A stretch of DNA of 64,000 bases, from NCBI RefSeq assembly GCF_902832845.1, contig NZ_CADFDB010000018.1:1-64000 (forward strand). Direction: 5' to 3'. Below, in pieces: positions 26,882 to 36,288 of this stretch (positions are counted from its first letter, which is position 1; each line of letters starts with the position of its first letter). The position numbers and the translations under genes were made by a program. The notes under the pieces are model-generated. The model was not told the origin of the DNA, did no database searches, and was given only the letters and a program-made list of their open reading frames with translations. This stretch comes from Burkholderia metallica (GTDB lineage: Bacteria > Pseudomonadota > Gammaproteobacteria > Burkholderiales > Burkholderiaceae).

Positions 26882-29800
26882 ATGAAGAAGTTCCTGTCGT
26901 TTCTCGCATCGCGCCAATTCCTGGCGTTCCTCGCGCTCATCATCGTTGCGTTGACGATCTGGTTTCTCGGGCCATTCGTCGCGTTTGGCGGTCTCAAGCC
27001 CCTGGCCGGGGCCGGTATGCGCGTACTCCTGATCGCGCTGCTGCTGGCCGGCGTGCTGCTTTGGCTTGCGGGATTGCCGACGAGCGTCGTGTCTGTGGCG
27101 TTACTGTGTCTGTTGATCTGGTATGCGTCGCCACTGCTGTCGTTCGGACGCAGCGCACCGTTTGAGCCGGTTTCAGCTCGCCTGATCGCGATCGCTCTTG
27201 TGCTCGTGGCGTACCTCGTCTACGGGATATTCAGTCTCTGGAAGAAGATGCGCGACGACGCGCGGTTCCTGGAGAAAGTGCTGCGAGCCGGCGGCAAGAA
27301 GGAGTCGTCGCCTGCGGCGCCACGATTGCAAAAGATTGAAGCAATCGTCGCGAGTGCGTTGTCGCGGCTGAAGTCGATGCGCACCGGCGCTCGGGGGCCA
27401 CGCAAGCTGCTCCAGGGCAAGCGCTACCTGTATGAATTGCCCTGGTACATCACACTCGGCTCGAACGGCTCGGGAAAAACGAGCGCATTGCTCAATGGCG
27501 GTCTCGCATTTCCGGTGGCGGAGCAGATGCTACGCGCAGCCGGGGAACGCTCGGATCGTGCTGCTTCGATGGACTGGTGGTTGACCAACGACGCGGTGTT
27601 GATCGACACGGCAGGGTATTACACGAACCATGGCACCTCGATAATCGGAGACGTTGACGCTTCGGGTATGAAATCGGACAAGCCGGCACCTGGCGTGCCT
27701 GGTGAGGATGGGCCTGGACATCCGAAGCCGGAAGCAGGTGATGACGTTGCGAACGGCGCTGTTTTGACCGAATCGCGGGCCGCCGCAGCGCCGAAATCAA
27801 GTGCGAAGGTCGTTGCGGTTCGTGCCAACGCTGGCCACCCGAGGCAGGCTCTGGACCGCGCCGAATGGCTGGGCTTTCTCGGCATGCTGCGCCGGCATCG
27901 GCCTCGCGCGCCCATTAATGGCGCGCTGCTCACCGTCGATCTTGCGACGCTGGCGAGTGTGGACGAGCAGGCACGTATTGCCGAAGCGGCTGCATTGCGC
28001 GCACGACTGACCGAGTTGCGCAATGAACTGGGTATTCGGTTCCCGGTCTACCTCCTCGTGACGAAGATGGATCGCCTGACCGGGTTCACCGACTATTTCG
28101 GCACGCTGACCTCGGAAGGACGCGCACAAACCTGGGGTTTTACGCTTCCGTACGGCGAGGAGACGGTTGTGACGGAGGGGCTGCGTGCACGCTGCAACGA
28201 TGAGCTTGCCCTGCTCGCTGATCGGCTTGCCGGCTCGGTCGATATGCGCTTGCAGGACGAATACGATCCCGTAAAGCGGCGACAGCTCGTCGCATTGCCG
28301 GAAGAATTTTCGGCGTTGGTCGGGCCGATGGTCGACCTGATTGACCGTGTGTTTCTCGACTCGCGTTATGACGACACTCAGTTGCATTCAACGCTGAGGG
28401 GCGTGTATTTCACGAGTTCGCAACAACGCGGCGGCGAGTTCGTCGCCGAGCACCGTACGGTCGTACAACGTCTTGCGTCGACCCAGAAGCTGGCGTCCGT
28501 TGCACCGGCACGCCCGGAGGGCAGCCAGAGCTTTTTCTTGCACGATTTGCTGACTCGGGTGATCTTCCCGGAGGCCCATCTCGTTGTCCCCAACTTGCGT
28601 TGGGAATACCGCTTTCGGCTACTGCGCATGATCGGTCATGCGCTTGCCTTGCTGCTGTTCGTCTGGTTCGCGCTGGGTTTGCGCGTGAGCTTCGGCAATA
28701 ACAGCGACTATCTCGATGTGATCGGCCGAAAGGTTCAGGCATTGGCGAGCCGGGTAACACAGCTCTACAAGGAGCCGAAACCTGAAGCGGTGCCCGATAC
28801 GCTGACGGAGGCACGCTACCTGCCGGCTTTCCCGAACCTGGACCTGTCTGGTCCCGCCAGTACGTGGCGCTATGGTCTTTACACTCCGACCGATATCGTG
28901 GCGGAAAGTCATCGCACCTACGACGCGCTGGAGGACAATCTGCTGTTGCCGCAGATTGTGCGTCGGATGGAGGAGGTGATGTCGGGCGCGATTGCGGCCA
29001 AGGACGCGAAGACGGCCTACGACGCGCTGCGCGTCTACCTGATGCTTCACGACAACGCGAAATTCAATGCCGCCGACGTCAAGGCGTGGGTGCTCGATGA
29101 TTGGGCGAAAAACGACAGCGCGGCGATTTTTGGCGGCCGCGCGTCGATGATCGAGCACGTGCAGCAGCTGTTTTCAGGCGACCGCGTCGTGAAGTCGCCG
29201 TTGATTCGTAACGACGGACTGATCCAGCAGGCCCGAGCGTTTCTCGACGGCAGCAACGCGACGGACCGCCTGTACCAGCGTGCGAAGGCGGCGATGCTGA
29301 AGGAGGCGCCCGACGAGTTCACGCTGCTGCGGGCCGTCGGGCCGCAAGCCGGCACCGTGTTCACGCGGGCGAGCGACCAGCCGCTCTCGCGCGGCGTGCC
29401 GGGCCTCTTCACGTTCGACGGCTACCGCAATCTGTTCGACAAGCGACTGCCGGAATTCGTCCAGATCGCGCGCGACGACGATGCGTGGGTGATGGGTCGC
29501 TCGTATCTGGGCGAGGCTCAAAAAAAAACGGCTGAGATCGTGAGTAATGCGACCGGGGTGGACGATGCACTGACGGATGCTGTCCGCCGCGAGTACCTGA
29601 TGGAATATGCGCAGCAGTGGGACGCGTTTCTCAACGACATCCGGACGGTGAGCGGCACGAGCCTCGCATTCAACCTTCAGGTGCTGCGCAGCTTTGCGGC
29701 CCCCGACTCGCCGCTCGCGCGACTTGCCCGCGCGGCCGTGCATGAAACGACGCTCACGGCGCCGGTGACCGGGGCGGACGGTTCTTTTCTTCAGAAGGCG

Positions 29801-30970
29801 GCCGGTCAGCTCAACCAGAATGGCGACAAGGTACTTGGCATCCGCGCATCGGAACGCGTCGAACGCGATCTCGTTGACAACCATTTCGCAGCGCTGCGCG
29901 AGGTCGTGACGGGCAACGCCGACTCGCAGGCTGGTCCCCAGGCGGCGGCCGCGCAGGCCGGAAGGACGGGCCTCGACGGCGTGGCCAACCTCGTGAACGA
30001 TTACTACACGGCGCTCACGGTTTCCGACAACGCATTGTCGAACAACAGCATGCCGCCGGCGACCGACACGGGGGCGAAGCTCAAGATGACGGCCAACACG
30101 ATGCCCGCGCCTTTCCGGGCAGTGCTGTTGCAACTTGCTGCAGACGGCTCCCGGGAAGTCAACCAGGGTATCGGCCAACTGCTGTCCCGGCAGATGCAGG
30201 CGGTGGTTGGCGACGCGTGTCGACTCTCCATCGAGGGCAACTATCCGTTCTCGCCCGACAGCAAGCGCGACGTCAGCATCGACGACTTCACCCGTGTGTT
30301 CGCGCAAGGAGGCGTGATCGACGATTTCTTCACGAAGACGCTGGCGCCGTTCGTCGACACGGCGGCGAAGCCGTGGCGCTACCGGACGCTGCCCGGCGCG
30401 ACGGAACCTGTCCAGGGACCCGATCTGGAGCCGTTCGAGCATGCGAAGGCGATTCGCGACGTCTTCTTCAATGATCCAGGCAATAAGCAGCTTACGTGGA
30501 AGGCCGACATCCGTATTCCCGAACTGGATCCCACGATCACAAGCCTGTCGCTCGACATCGACGGCCAGAGCTCGCTCTACCGGCATGGCCCGGTGGCACC
30601 TTTCGCGGTGTCGTGGCCGGGGCCGCGTGGTGGCGTTCACACGGAGATCACCGCCAGTCCTCGCATTCGCCCCGATACGTCGACGATCGTGGCTGACGGA
30701 CCGTGGGCGCTGATGCGGTTGCTCCGGAAGGGGCAGGTTGTCGAGGCGGCCACGCCCGGCCGTACCCGCGTCGCGTTTGACTTCGATGGTCGCAAGGCGG
30801 TGCTTGACGTTGCGAGCACGGGAAGCGTGGCGAATCCGTTGACGAGCGATGTGCTGAAGACATTCCGCTGCCCAACCTCGATGCCGGTGTTCAACCTGTC
30901 CGATAGCGGACCGCCCCCTGGATTGCCGCGCGGCGCGATGCCGGTGATCCCGGCAGGCGTTTCCCAATGA
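26882..30970 (+). CDS. tssM: T6SS membrane complex protein TssM (IcmF)
   Basis: A 1362-residue IcmF-family protein, the trans-envelope core that binds TssL and TssJ. Membrane segments lie near residues 10-35, 40-65, 70-105 and 585-605. The cytoplasmic domain carries Walker A GSNGSGKTS at 193-201, so it is of the type with a potentially active NTPase; ID-TAGYY near 240 is the switch-like block. The long periplasmic part ends in the TssM C-terminal beta-domain that meets TssJ. ATG 26882 is preferred over the TTG two codons upstream. The insert around residues 255-320 is Pro/Ala-rich and variable. Confidence 0.95.
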   Translation: MKKFLSFLASRQFLAFLALIIVALTIWFLGPFVAFGGLKPLAGAGMRVLLIALLLAGVLLWLAGLPTSVVSVALLCLLIWYASPLLSFGRSAPFEPVSARLIAIALVLVAYLVYGIFSLWKKMRDDARFLEKVLRAGGKKESSPAAPRLQKIEAIVASALSRLKSMRTGARGPRKLLQGKRYLYELPWYITLGSNGSGKTSALLNGGLAFPVAEQMLRAAGERSDRAASMDWWLTNDAVLIDTAGYYTNHGTSIIGDVDASGMKSDKPAPGVPGEDGPGHPKPEAGDDVANGAVLTESRAAAAPKSSAKVVAVRANAGHPRQALDRAEWLGFLGMLRRHRPRAPINGALLTVDLATLASVDEQARIAEAAALRARLTELRNELGIRFPVYLLVTKMDRLTGFTDYFGTLTSEGRAQTWGFTLPYGEETVVTEGLRARCNDELALLADRLAGSVDMRLQDEYDPVKRRQLVALPEEFSALVGPMVDLIDRVFLDSRYDDTQLHSTLRGVYFTSSQQRGGEFVAEHRTVVQRLASTQKLASVAPARPEGSQSFFLHDLLTRVIFPEAHLVVPNLRWEYRFRLLRMIGHALALLLFVWFALGLRVSFGNNSDYLDVIGRKVQALASRVTQLYKEPKPEAVPDTLTEARYLPAFPNLDLSGPASTWRYGLYTPTDIVAESHRTYDALEDNLLLPQIVRRMEEVMSGAIAAKDAKTAYDALRVYLMLHDNAKFNAADVKAWVLDDWAKNDSAAIFGGRASMIEHVQQLFSGDRVVKSPLIRNDGLIQQARAFLDGSNATDRLYQRAKAAMLKEAPDEFTLLRAVGPQAGTVFTRASDQPLSRGVPGLFTFDGYRNLFDKRLPEFVQIARDDDAWVMGRSYLGEAQKKTAEIVSNATGVDDALTDAVRREYLMEYAQQWDAFLNDIRTVSGTSLAFNLQVLRSFAAPDSPLARLARAAVHETTLTAPVTGADGSFLQKAAGQLNQNGDKVLGIRASERVERDLVDNHFAALREVVTGNADSQAGPQAAAAQAGRTGLDGVANLVNDYYTALTVSDNALSNNSMPPATDTGAKLKMTANTMPAPFRAVLLQLAADGSREVNQGIGQLLSRQMQAVVGDACRLSIEGNYPFSPDSKRDVSIDDFTRVFAQGGVIDDFFTKTLAPFVDTAAKPWRYRTLPGATEPVQGPDLEPFEHAKAIRDVFFNDPGNKQLTWKADIRIPELDPTITSLSLDIDGQSSLYRHGPVAPFAVSWPGPRGGVHTEITASPRIRPDTSTIVADGPWALMRLLRKGQVVEAATPGRTRVAFDFDGRKAVLDVASTGSVANPLTSDVLKTFRCPTSMPVFNLSDSGPPPGLPRGAMPVIPAGVSQ

Positions 30971-30989
30971 ACCGCGAGGAACCTGCACG

Positions 30990-32210
30990 GTGACGATTTC
31001 GACCGCCGATTCGAGAAACCGGGCCGGAGTGCTGGCATCTCCGCCATTTGCAGCGCGCCTGAAGGCTGCGGAGCAAGCGGTCAATCCGATGCTTGAATCC
31101 TCACGCGTCTTGCTGCTTGCTCTGGTGAGCACGCCGGCTGCACTGGACCATGAAGCTGTTGTGCATCGGCGGCAATGGCTGGAACACGAGCTCAGGCTGT
31201 TCACGCGTGTCTGTAACGAACTGAAGCTTCGATCCGAGCACGTGGTCCGCGCGAGTTACTGCCTGTGCGCCGCACTCGATGAAGCAGCGATGCAGACGCG
31301 TTGGGGAAACGGCGAGGTGACGGGGGTTGACTGGCAGTCAAACAGCTTGGCGGTGGCGTTGGGCCACGATCGGCAGGGCGGCGATCGGGTGTTTCGATTG
31401 ATCGATGAGGCGATGGGGAGCCCACGCGAACACCTCGACCTGATCGAACTGTATCAGAACATCCTCGATCTCGGATTCCAGGGGCGCTACCGCTTTGCGA
31501 GCGAAGGCGCGATGCGCTTGTTGAACATCCGTGAACGTGTGCATGACGTCGTGAGGACGAGTGGACTTGGTGTCGTTCGTGAGAGTGAACTTTTCCGACT
31601 ACCCCGACACACGGTGGTTGATCCGTGGGTGCGTCCCGCGCCGGTGTGGCGATCGTCTTGGTGGATTGCTGCCGGGCTGGTCGTTGCGTTGTCGCTGGCG
31701 GCGGCGGGATATGCCGCTGTGGGCCATCGGGTTGGCGGCACGCAGCCCGCTTCGGCGACGTCATCGCTCGATGCGCTGACGGAGCAACTCGGATCGAGCC
31801 TGCGCGATGAACTTGCTGCCGGAAATGTCGATTTGAGCCGCGATGTAGCGAAGAACGCGCTGACGCTCAGATTCAATGGTATGTATGGGTCCGGCGACGT
31901 GACGGTGGCGCCGTGGTGGGCTTCCATGATGGCTTCGATTGGTCGGGCCATTGCCTCGTCGGCACCAACCGCCCACGTCCGTATCGCCGGCTACACCGAC
32001 GCCATACCGGCGGGTACGACGCGTCAGGGTACCAATCAGGCGCTTTCAGAAGCTCGTGCTCGGCAGGTCGCGCAGATTCTCGTGGCGGCTGGCGTGCCGA
32101 ACGAGCGCGTCAGCGTGGCAGGCCAGAGCGATGCCGATCCGCTGGCCGATAACGCCTCGAAGGAAGGACGCGCGAGAAACCGCCGCGTCGAAGTGACCGT
32201 ATCGAATTGA
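30990..32210 (+). CDS. second TssL-type protein with OmpA-like domain
   Basis: A 406-residue paralogue of tssL with the same plan: DotU-like domain (NPMLESSRVLLLALVS, ASYCLCAALDE, LGFQGRYRF), one membrane helix near 222-243 (WWIAAGLVVALSL) and a C-terminal OmpA-like domain (RIAGYTDAIPAG, GRARNRRVEVTV). The start is GTG 30990 with CGAGGAAC upstream, 19 bp after tssM. Having two full-length peptidoglycan-binding TssL genes flanking tssM is unusual; most loci have one. The two proteins are clearly related but diverged over their whole length, so it is not a recent duplication. Confidence 0.9.
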   Translation: MTISTADSRNRAGVLASPPFAARLKAAEQAVNPMLESSRVLLLALVSTPAALDHEAVVHRRQWLEHELRLFTRVCNELKLRSEHVVRASYCLCAALDEAAMQTRWGNGEVTGVDWQSNSLAVALGHDRQGGDRVFRLIDEAMGSPREHLDLIELYQNILDLGFQGRYRFASEGAMRLLNIRERVHDVVRTSGLGVVRESELFRLPRHTVVDPWVRPAPVWRSSWWIAAGLVVALSLAAAGYAAVGHRVGGTQPASATSSLDALTEQLGSSLRDELAAGNVDLSRDVAKNALTLRFNGMYGSGDVTVAPWWASMMASIGRAIASSAPTAHVRIAGYTDAIPAGTTRQGTNQALSEARARQVAQILVAAGVPNERVSVAGQSDADPLADNASKEGRARNRRVEVTVSN

Positions 32211-32323
32211 TGCAGGAAGCCGCAAGACATATTTCCCGGAGAAGGCCGGAGATGAAGGATGCGCAAGGCAACTGAAATCGCCGAGAATCTGATCTTGCCG
32301 CTACGTCGAGCATCGCCGTTCCC

Positions 32324-32394
32324 CTGAAAGAATTATGCGATCCGAAGTATCGTGCGTGCCCGCTGCTGCGGGGGAGGGTGTCGGTCGCGCGGCC
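32324..32394 (+). pseudogene. relic of a 3-hydroxyacyl-CoA dehydrogenase 3' end at the T6SS right border
   Basis: Bases 32339-32370 match 4151-4182 in the intact dehydrogenase at 31 of 32 positions, and weaker similarity extends on both sides (about 32320-32394). In frame it reads [16 protein letters not shown] against [16 protein letters not shown] in the intact gene. The fragment has the same orientation as the intact gene, so the T6SS locus is flanked by a direct, partly decayed duplication. The 196-bp gap in which it lies has no other feature. Confidence 0.8.
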
Positions 32395-32406
32395 TGACTT
32401 GCCCGA

Positions 32407-33072
32407 CTACGCCTCAAGCACCGCCAGATCCCGCGGCAGCATCCGCTTGAACATTGCGAGGGTCTGCCGCGCCGCCTTCGGCGGCTGCGTGATCGCATGG
32501 CGCACGGCCGCGGCGATCTGGATCATCATCAGTTCGGCGAACGCGCTCCGTTGCACGCATGTCGTGTCGGGCGCCACTTCTCCCAACGCATCCGCGAACA
32601 GCGCGGCCAGAAACTCGCCGTCTGCCCGGTCGAGTTCCTGCAGCGCGCGGTCGGCCTGCGTCGCGCGCCAGATGTCGCGCATCAGCGGCTCGTCGACGAA
32701 CATCCGGTAGTAACTGTCCGTGATGCGGGCGAGCGTGTCGTGCAGATCGTCGAGCGTCTTCATCGTGGCCAGATCGTGCCGCACACAGTCGTGCCCGACT
32801 GCGTTGTAGCGCTCCGCGAGCGTGCCGATCACGGCCGCCTTGTCCGGAAAGTACTGGTACAGCGAACCGAACGAGATGCCCGTGCGTTCGACGATGTCGC
32901 TCATCCGGAATGCGTCGCAGCCCTTCTCGATCATCACTTCCGACGCGCACGCGAGGATGCGCTCGAACCGCTCGCGGCTGCGCTGCTGCGTCGGCACGAG
33001 TCGCGCGCGCGCCGGCGCGTCCGCTGCCGCCGCTTCGGGCCCGTCGTTCCGCCCCGATTTTTGTCGGCTCAT
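32407..33072 (-). CDS. TetR-family transcriptional regulator
   Basis: A 221-residue repressor-type protein. The N-terminal helix-turn-helix occupies about residues 30-80 (RILACASEVMIEKGCDAFRMSDIVERTGI broken here into its helices: RILACASEVM, MSDIVERTGISFGSLYQYF). The C-terminal ligand domain contains MFVDEPLMRDIWRA, similar to other TetR_C members. It is divergent from the NmrA-like gene, with a palindrome between them that is a good candidate operator. The effector molecule is unknown. Confidence 0.88.
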   Translation of the reverse strand: MSRQKSGRNDGPEAAAADAPARARLVPTQQRSRERFERILACASEVMIEKGCDAFRMSDIVERTGISFGSLYQYFPDKAAVIGTLAERYNAVGHDCVRHDLATMKTLDDLHDTLARITDSYYRMFVDEPLMRDIWRATQADRALQELDRADGEFLAALFADALGEVAPDTTCVQRSAFAELMMIQIAAAVRHAITQPPKAARQTLAMFKRMLPRDLAVLEA

Positions 33073-33125
33073 GCCGCCTCCGGAAAAACTTGACGTCGGT
33101 AATGCGAGAGTCTATCGTGTTTTTG

Positions 33126-33150
33126 AAAATGCGAGGAACTCTCGTATTTT
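33126..33150. promoter_or_regulatory. palindromic operator candidate between tetR and the NmrA-like gene
   Basis: AAAATGCGAG (33126-33135) and CTCGTATTTT (33141-33150) form an inverted repeat with nine of ten positions matching around a 5-base centre. A further TGCGAGAGT copy lies upstream near 33100. It starts 42 bp before the NmrA-like start and 53 bp from the tetR start, so repressor binding could control both. Confidence 0.6.
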
Positions 33151-33167
33151 TGTCAAAGGAGACGCTC

Positions 33168-33998
33168 ATGTCGGCACTTCCCATCCTCATCGTCGGCGGT
33201 TCGGGCAAGACGGGCGCCCGTGTCGACGCCCGGCTGCGCGCGCGCGGCCTCGCCACCCGGCCGGTGTCGCGCACGTCGGCCGTCCGCTTCGACTGGACGG
33301 CGCCCGCAACGTGGCCGTCCGCGCTGGAAGGCGTGTCGGCAGCCTACGTGACGTACCAGCCCGACCTGGCCGTCGAAGGCGCGGTGGACGCGATCGCCGC
33401 ATTCGCGCGGCTGGCGCGGGAAAGCGGCGTCGAGCGCGTGGTGCTGCTGTCCGGGCGCGGCGAGCCGCGCGCGCAGGCCGCCGAGGCCGCGCTGCAGGCG
33501 TCGGGCGTGGGCTGGGGCGTGGTGCGCGCGAGCTGGTTCAACCAGAATTTCTCCGAGGGCTATCTGGTCGACGGCGTGCTGGCGGGCGTGGTCGCGTTGC
33601 CGGCCGGCGCGGTACGCGAGCCGTTCGTCGATGCGGACGACATCGCGGACGTGGCCGTGGCCGCGCTCACCGATGAGCGGTTCGCGAACCGCGTGATCGA
33701 GGTCACGGGCCCGCGCGCGCTGACGTTCGCCGAAGCCGTCGGCGAAATCGCGCGGGCCGCCGGCCGGCCGATCGCTTATCGCGAGATTCCGCCCGATGCG
33801 TTCGTCGCGGGGCTGCGCGAGGTCGGCGTGCCGGAGCCGGTCGTCGCGCTGCTCGACGATCTATTCGGCGTGGTGCTCGACGGGCGCAACAGCGCGGTGA
33901 CGCACGGCATCGAAGAGACGCTCGGGCGGCCGGCGCGCGATTTCGCGGACTATGCGCGCGAGGTTGCCGCCACCGGCGTATGGCGCGCACGATCATGA
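33168..33998 (+). CDS. NmrA-like NAD(P)-binding oxidoreductase/regulator
   Basis: A 276-residue atypical short-chain dehydrogenase. The N-terminal motif GGSGKTGARV (residues about 9-18) is the NmrA/HSCARG-type dinucleotide site. VVRASWFNQNFSEGY and EPFVDADDIADVAVAAL are family blocks; no classical Tyr-x-x-x-Lys catalytic pair stands out. AAAGGA at 33155-33160 supports ATG 33168. The gene overlaps the next by 19 bp, forming a two-gene operon under the divergent TetR. The substrate is unknown. Confidence 0.85.
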   Translation: MSALPILIVGGSGKTGARVDARLRARGLATRPVSRTSAVRFDWTAPATWPSALEGVSAAYVTYQPDLAVEGAVDAIAAFARLARESGVERVVLLSGRGEPRAQAAEAALQASGVGWGVVRASWFNQNFSEGYLVDGVLAGVVALPAGAVREPFVDADDIADVAVAALTDERFANRVIEVTGPRALTFAEAVGEIARAAGRPIAYREIPPDAFVAGLREVGVPEPVVALLDDLFGVVLDGRNSAVTHGIEETLGRPARDFADYAREVAATGVWRARS

Positions 33999-34480
33999 TC
34001 GCGTTCGCGAGCGCCGCATTGCTGTGGGGTTCGGCCATCGGTTGCGGGCTGATGGCCGGCGTGTATTTCGCGTTCTCGACGTTCGTGATGACGTCGCTGG
34101 GGCGGATCGCGCCGCATGCCGGCGTGGCCGCGATGAACGCGATCAACGTCGACATCGTGCGCTCGCCGTTCATGCCGCTGTTCCTCGTCACGACGCTGAT
34201 GGCGCTCGCACTGGTCGTGCTCGCGCTGCTCGATCGCGATCAGCCGGGCGCGATGGCGGCACTCGCGGGCGGCGTGCTGTACGTTTTCGGCATGTTCGTG
34301 GTGACGATGGCCGTCAACGTGCCGCTCAACGATGCGCTCGCCGCGGCCGATCCGTCGACCGCGCACGGCGTGGCGCTGTGGACGCGCTACGTGCACGACT
34401 GGACGCGGTGGAATCATGTGCGCACGGTGGCGTCGGCCGCCGCATGCATATTTTTCATCGCGGGGATCGCGGCGCGGTAG
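33980..34480 (+). CDS. DUF1772 membrane protein (anthrone oxygenase-like)
   Basis: A 166-residue protein with four hydrophobic segments (near residues 5-35, 62-85, 92-112 and 145-164). NVPLNDAL and the WTRWNHVRT motif near the end are typical of DUF1772, which includes anthrone-oxygenase-like proteins. It overlaps the NmrA-like gene and probably shares its TetR control. The reaction in bacteria is not established. Confidence 0.85.
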   Translation: MARTIMIAFASAALLWGSAIGCGLMAGVYFAFSTFVMTSLGRIAPHAGVAAMNAINVDIVRSPFMPLFLVTTLMALALVVLALLDRDQPGAMAALAGGVLYVFGMFVVTMAVNVPLNDALAAADPSTAHGVALWTRYVHDWTRWNHVRTVASAAACIFFIAGIAAR

Positions 34481-34488
34481 GGCTGCCG

Positions 34489-35289
34489 CTACGCGTAAAA
34501 CGCCGACGGCGATACGCCGAAATGCCGCTTGAACATCGCTGAGAATGCGCTCTGGCTGCTGTAGCCGTGATCCATCGCGACGGTCAGCACTTTCTCGCCG
34601 TGCGCGAGGCGCTTGAGCGCGAGCAGCAGCCGCGCCTGCTCGCGCCAGCGGCGAAAGCTCAGCCCCGTCTCGCGCCGGAACGCGCGATGCAGCGTGCGGA
34701 CCGACAGGCCGAGCAGGTCGCCCCATTCGGCGATCGTGCGCAGGTCGTCGGGCGCGGCGACGAGCGCGTCGCAGATCGTGCGCAGGCGTGGGTCGTGCGG
34801 CCACGGCAGGTACAGCGGCAGCAGCGGCGCGACGGTCACCTCGGCGAGCAGCAGGTGCATCAGGTGATCGTGGCGCGAACCCGGCGCATAGTCGAGCGGG
34901 ATGTCGACCGCGGCGAGGATCAGCTCGCGCAGCAGCGGATGCACTTCCACGACGCAGCTGCGCGCGGGCAGGTGCTCGACCGCGCCCGGCTCGACGAACA
35001 CGGTGCGCATCTGCACGTCGCCGCTCATCTGCACCGTATGGTCGAGGCCGGCTTCGAGCCACACGCCGCGCGTCGGCGGCACGACCCACGACGCGCCGTC
35101 GGACTGCACGTGCATCACGCCCTCGATCGCATAGAGAAGCTGCGCGCGGCGGTGGCGGTGCGGCGCGATCGACGTGCCGTGCGCGTACGTCGCCGTCATC
35201 GCCGAGACGGGCATCGGCGTCGATTCGAAGCGCAGGTGAGCACCGGGCGGGGTGGACTCGAGTGTCCGATTGGCGACAAGTCGTGACAT
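34489..35289 (-). CDS. AraC-family regulator with cupin-type sensor domain
   Basis: A 266-residue regulator. Residues about 30-120 form a cupin-like sensor (HRHRRAQLLYAIEGVM, VWLEAGLDHTV). The C-terminal 100 residues carry two helix-turn-helix units (LLGLSVRTLHRAFRRETGL and VAMDHGYSSQSAFSAMFKRHFG). This one-cupin architecture is like NimR-type regulators that control a neighbouring exporter. It is divergent from an EamA transporter, which is the likely target. Confidence 0.88.
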   Translation of the reverse strand: MSRLVANRTLESTPPGAHLRFESTPMPVSAMTATYAHGTSIAPHRHRRAQLLYAIEGVMHVQSDGASWVVPPTRGVWLEAGLDHTVQMSGDVQMRTVFVEPGAVEHLPARSCVVEVHPLLRELILAAVDIPLDYAPGSRHDHLMHLLLAEVTVAPLLPLYLPWPHDPRLRTICDALVAAPDDLRTIAEWGDLLGLSVRTLHRAFRRETGLSFRRWREQARLLLALKRLAHGEKVLTVAMDHGYSSQSAFSAMFKRHFGVSPSAFYA

Positions 35290-35379
35290 TTTGGCGTGAG
35301 ACAGGCAGTTGGACGGGCGGGCACGATGGCGTTCCCATCCACGCCAGATCCCTGTCAGGATATTAATCCGTCAAACGCG

Positions 35380-36288
35380 ATGAACAAGTCTCCTTTTCTG
35401 TTTCCCTTCTGCGCGATCGCGCTGTGGGCCGGCAACGTGGTCGTGTCGAAGCTGTCGGCGTCGACGATCGACCCGTCGGCGATCACCTTCTACCGGCTGC
35501 TGCTCGCCGTCGCGTTGATGAGCGTATTCGCGCTGCGCCCCGCGTGGCGCAATCGCGCGGCGCTCGTCGCGCACCTGCCGAAGCTCGCGGTGCTCGGCTT
35601 TCTCGCGATGGCGCTGTTCCAGAGCCTGTCCTACGAGGCCGCAAAAACGACCAGCGCAACCAACATGGCGATCATCACGGCGCTCGTGCCGCTGATGACG
35701 ATGCTGCTCAGCTCGCTGCTGCTCGGCGATCCGCCGGGCGCCGGCATGGTGGGCGGCGGCGGGCTGTCGCTCGCGGGCGTCGTCTACCTGATCGCCGAGG
35801 GGCACCCGGCGACGATCGCCGCGCGCGGCGTGCATGCGGGCGATCTGCTGATGCTGGCCGCGTCGGCCGCGTATGCGCTGTACGGCGTGCTGCTCAAGCG
35901 CTGGCGCATCGGTGCGCTGCCGGCGTGGCAGTCGACCTACGTGCAGGCGCTCGCCGCGCTCGTGTTCATGGTGCCGATGCTGGTGCGTTTGCCCGCGCAG
36001 GCGGCGTGGCCGACGCGAGCGAGCGTGCCGCTGATCCTGTATGCGGGCGTGCTGGCGTCGGTGGTGCTGCCGTATCTGTGGATGCAGGGGGTGCGGCTGC
36101 TCGGCCCGAGCCGCTGCGCGATGTTCATGAACCTGTTGCCGGTGATGACGGCCGGCGGCGCGATCGTGCTGCTCGGCGAATCGTTGCGGCCGTATCACCT
36201 GATCGGCGGCGGGCTCGCGCTCGTCGGCGTGGCGATCGCGCAGCGGTTTCCGTTCCAGGCGAGCGCGTCGCAAGGTGTGCGGCAATGA
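35380..36288 (+). CDS. EamA/DMT-family transporter
   Basis: A 302-residue inner-membrane protein with about ten hydrophobic segments in two repeated EamA halves (start FLFPFCAIALWAGNVVVSKL; second half from ASAAYALYGVLLKR). Members export amino acids or metabolites. ATG 35380 begins at the conserved first helix; an earlier frame start at 35296 would add 28 polar residues. Divergent to the AraC regulator, with a 90-bp gap. The last four bases overlap the next start (ATGA). Confidence 0.9.
   Translation: MNKSPFLFPFCAIALWAGNVVVSKLSASTIDPSAITFYRLLLAVALMSVFALRPAWRNRAALVAHLPKLAVLGFLAMALFQSLSYEAAKTTSATNMAIITALVPLMTMLLSSLLLGDPPGAGMVGGGGLSLAGVVYLIAEGHPATIAARGVHAGDLLMLAASAAYALYGVLLKRWRIGALPAWQSTYVQALAALVFMVPMLVRLPAQAAWPTRASVPLILYAGVLASVVLPYLWMQGVRLLGPSRCAMFMNLLPVMTAGGAIVLLGESLRPYHLIGGGLALVGVAIAQRFPFQASASQGVRQ

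Noticed and set aside
4271-32394. Prophage or integrative element with integrase
   Set aside because: No integrase, recombinase or phage structural genes other than T6SS parts are present, so only a scar of insertion is claimed.
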